Notes under the pieces: model-generated
Database searches by the model: none
Told to the model about the DNA's origin: nothing
Seen by the model: only the letters and a program-made list of their open reading frames with translations
Made by a program: the position numbers and the translations under genes
NCBI GenBank assembly: GCA_903921945.1
Contig: CAIXSC010000004.1
Coordinates: forward strand, 1-5,906
Reading direction: 5' to 3'
Source: an uncultured Planctomycetaceae bacterium
GTDB taxonomy: Bacteria; Planctomycetota; Planctomycetia; Pirellulales; Pirellulaceae
Length of the DNA: 5,906 bases
Part shown: positions 5,354 through 5,906 of the stretch, one piece after another
Layout: each line of letters opens with the position of its first letter
Position numbering within the stretch: position 1 is the first letter of the stretch

Positions 5354-5906
5354 TCAATCCGACACGTGGAACTGAAGCGCGTCTGGATTCGGGGTGCGTA
5401 GGTCGAGCCACTGGATCGAGACGAGGCCGGCGGCAGCCTTAGGAAAGTGGCGATCGACAAGGCCCATGCTCGCCGCCGCTGCGGCCGTCGCCGCGGTCTG
5501 TGGCAGCGGGCATGATTTGGCGAGCACCAGGGTTCGCGCATGCACCCGCCGCGCTAAGTGGGCTGCCACGGAATCGCTGCTGACTGTCCAGTCGCGGGGC
5601 AAGCGGCGTGTGCCGCGTCGCGAGGCACGTTCCAAGTATTCGCCTGAGTCGATCACGCCAAGCGAGACGTTCGCAGTCGGTCCCGACGCCTCACGGGCAT
5701 TGACAAGTCGAGGGAACTCCCCGATTTCCGCGGCTGGGAGAACTCGGTGAAAAACGGCGATCTTGTCTTTCCTCGATGTGGCTCGCCGCGCATCCCAGGG
5801 CTTACGCCCCGGTTGTTCAACGGCCACCAGGCTCGTGTCACACTCGGCACGCTTCGTCTTAGCGGCGGCGACAAGCAAGCGATTCAACGCCAGGTCAGCG
5901 GTGACG
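5354..5906 (-). CDS. MfnE-like amino-acid kinase family protein (5' partial)
   Basis: The minus-strand frame is open from the window edge to TGA at 5354-5356 (183 codons visible). The start is outside the window, and the TTG near 5887 is not a real start. The segment LGVIDSGEYLERASRRG followed by LPRDWTVSSDSVAAHLAR (residues about 82-119) and ARTLVLAKSC (123-132) resembles the C-terminal half of the amino-acid kinase fold. The closest recalled pattern is LPHSWDVTSDSIAA with a following Lys-Ser, as in 5-(aminomethyl)-3-furanmethanol phosphate kinase (MfnE) and related planctomycete proteins. GLVDRHFPKAAAGL (148-161) and IQWLDLR (164-170) match the usual tail. Such kinases serve methanofuran-type cofactor synthesis in the tetrahydromethanopterin-linked C1 pathway. 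The N-terminal phosphate-binding part is not visible, so the subfamily is an inference. It could also be an aspartokinase-like or uridylate-kinase-like paralogue. Confidence 0.68.
   Translation of the reverse strand, partial: VTADLALNRLLVAAAKTKRAECDTSLVAVEQPGRKPWDARRATSRKDKIAVFHRVLPAAEIGEFPRLVNAREASGPTANVSLGVIDSGEYLERASRRGTRRLPRDWTVSSDSVAAHLARRVHARTLVLAKSCPLPQTAATAAAAASMGLVDRHFPKAAAGLVSIQWLDLRTPNPDALQFHVSD

Overview
The window is GC-rich DNA, most likely from a planctomycete-type bacterium (Pirellulales-like). This is inferred from three things: the mix of families (a SelO-family AMP transferase, an MfnE-like amino-acid kinase of the methanofuran/C1 type, and a Pro/Ala-rich membrane protein with a carboxypeptidase-regulatory-like domain), the long GC-rich intergenic gaps with minisatellites, and the weak Shine-Dalgarno usage. 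No rRNA, tRNA, CRISPR array or intact transposase is visible.

Layout, left to right. (1) About 1-1223, plus strand: the 3' part of a gene whose start lies outside the window. It encodes a long low-complexity Pro/Ala/Ser/Thr region, one transmembrane helix and a C-terminal beta-sandwich domain. (2) 1224-1702: a non-coding gap dominated by a strictly phased tandem array of ten 16-bp units (1245-1404), followed by about 300 bp with only weak dyads. (3) 1703-2851, plus strand: an integral-membrane fatty acid desaturase with the three histidine boxes. (4) 2852-3048: a gap between two converging genes, filled by a 17-bp tandem array. (5) 3049-3315, minus strand: an 88-aa DUF3253 protein with a strong ribosome binding site and a 10-bp inverted repeat in its leader. 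(6) About 3421-3580: a 160-bp block bounded by imperfect 18-bp inverted repeats. It contains a 34-codon minus-strand reading frame that joins the N-terminus of a GxxExxY-family protein to what looks like the C-terminus of the same family, so it looks like an internally deleted remnant. (7) 3725-5317, plus strand: a complete SelO/YdiU protein adenylyltransferase with the catalytic residues intact, a Cys at the selenocysteine-equivalent position and an in-frame SEPVR pentapeptide repeat. (8) 5354-5906, minus strand: the C-terminal part of an MfnE-like amino-acid kinase, running off the right edge.

The genes do not form an obvious operon. Orientation changes several times and the gaps are long. 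SelO acts in redox-linked protein AMPylation, the desaturase modifies membrane lipids, and the kinase may belong to a C1-carrier pathway, but nothing here ties them into one system. The most unusual property is the density of short tandem repeats: four minisatellites in 5.9 kb. Those inside genes have a period of 15 bp (a multiple of 3) and those between genes have periods of 16 and 17 bp. Three of them share a 12-bp core of the type GAGCCGGTTCGG.
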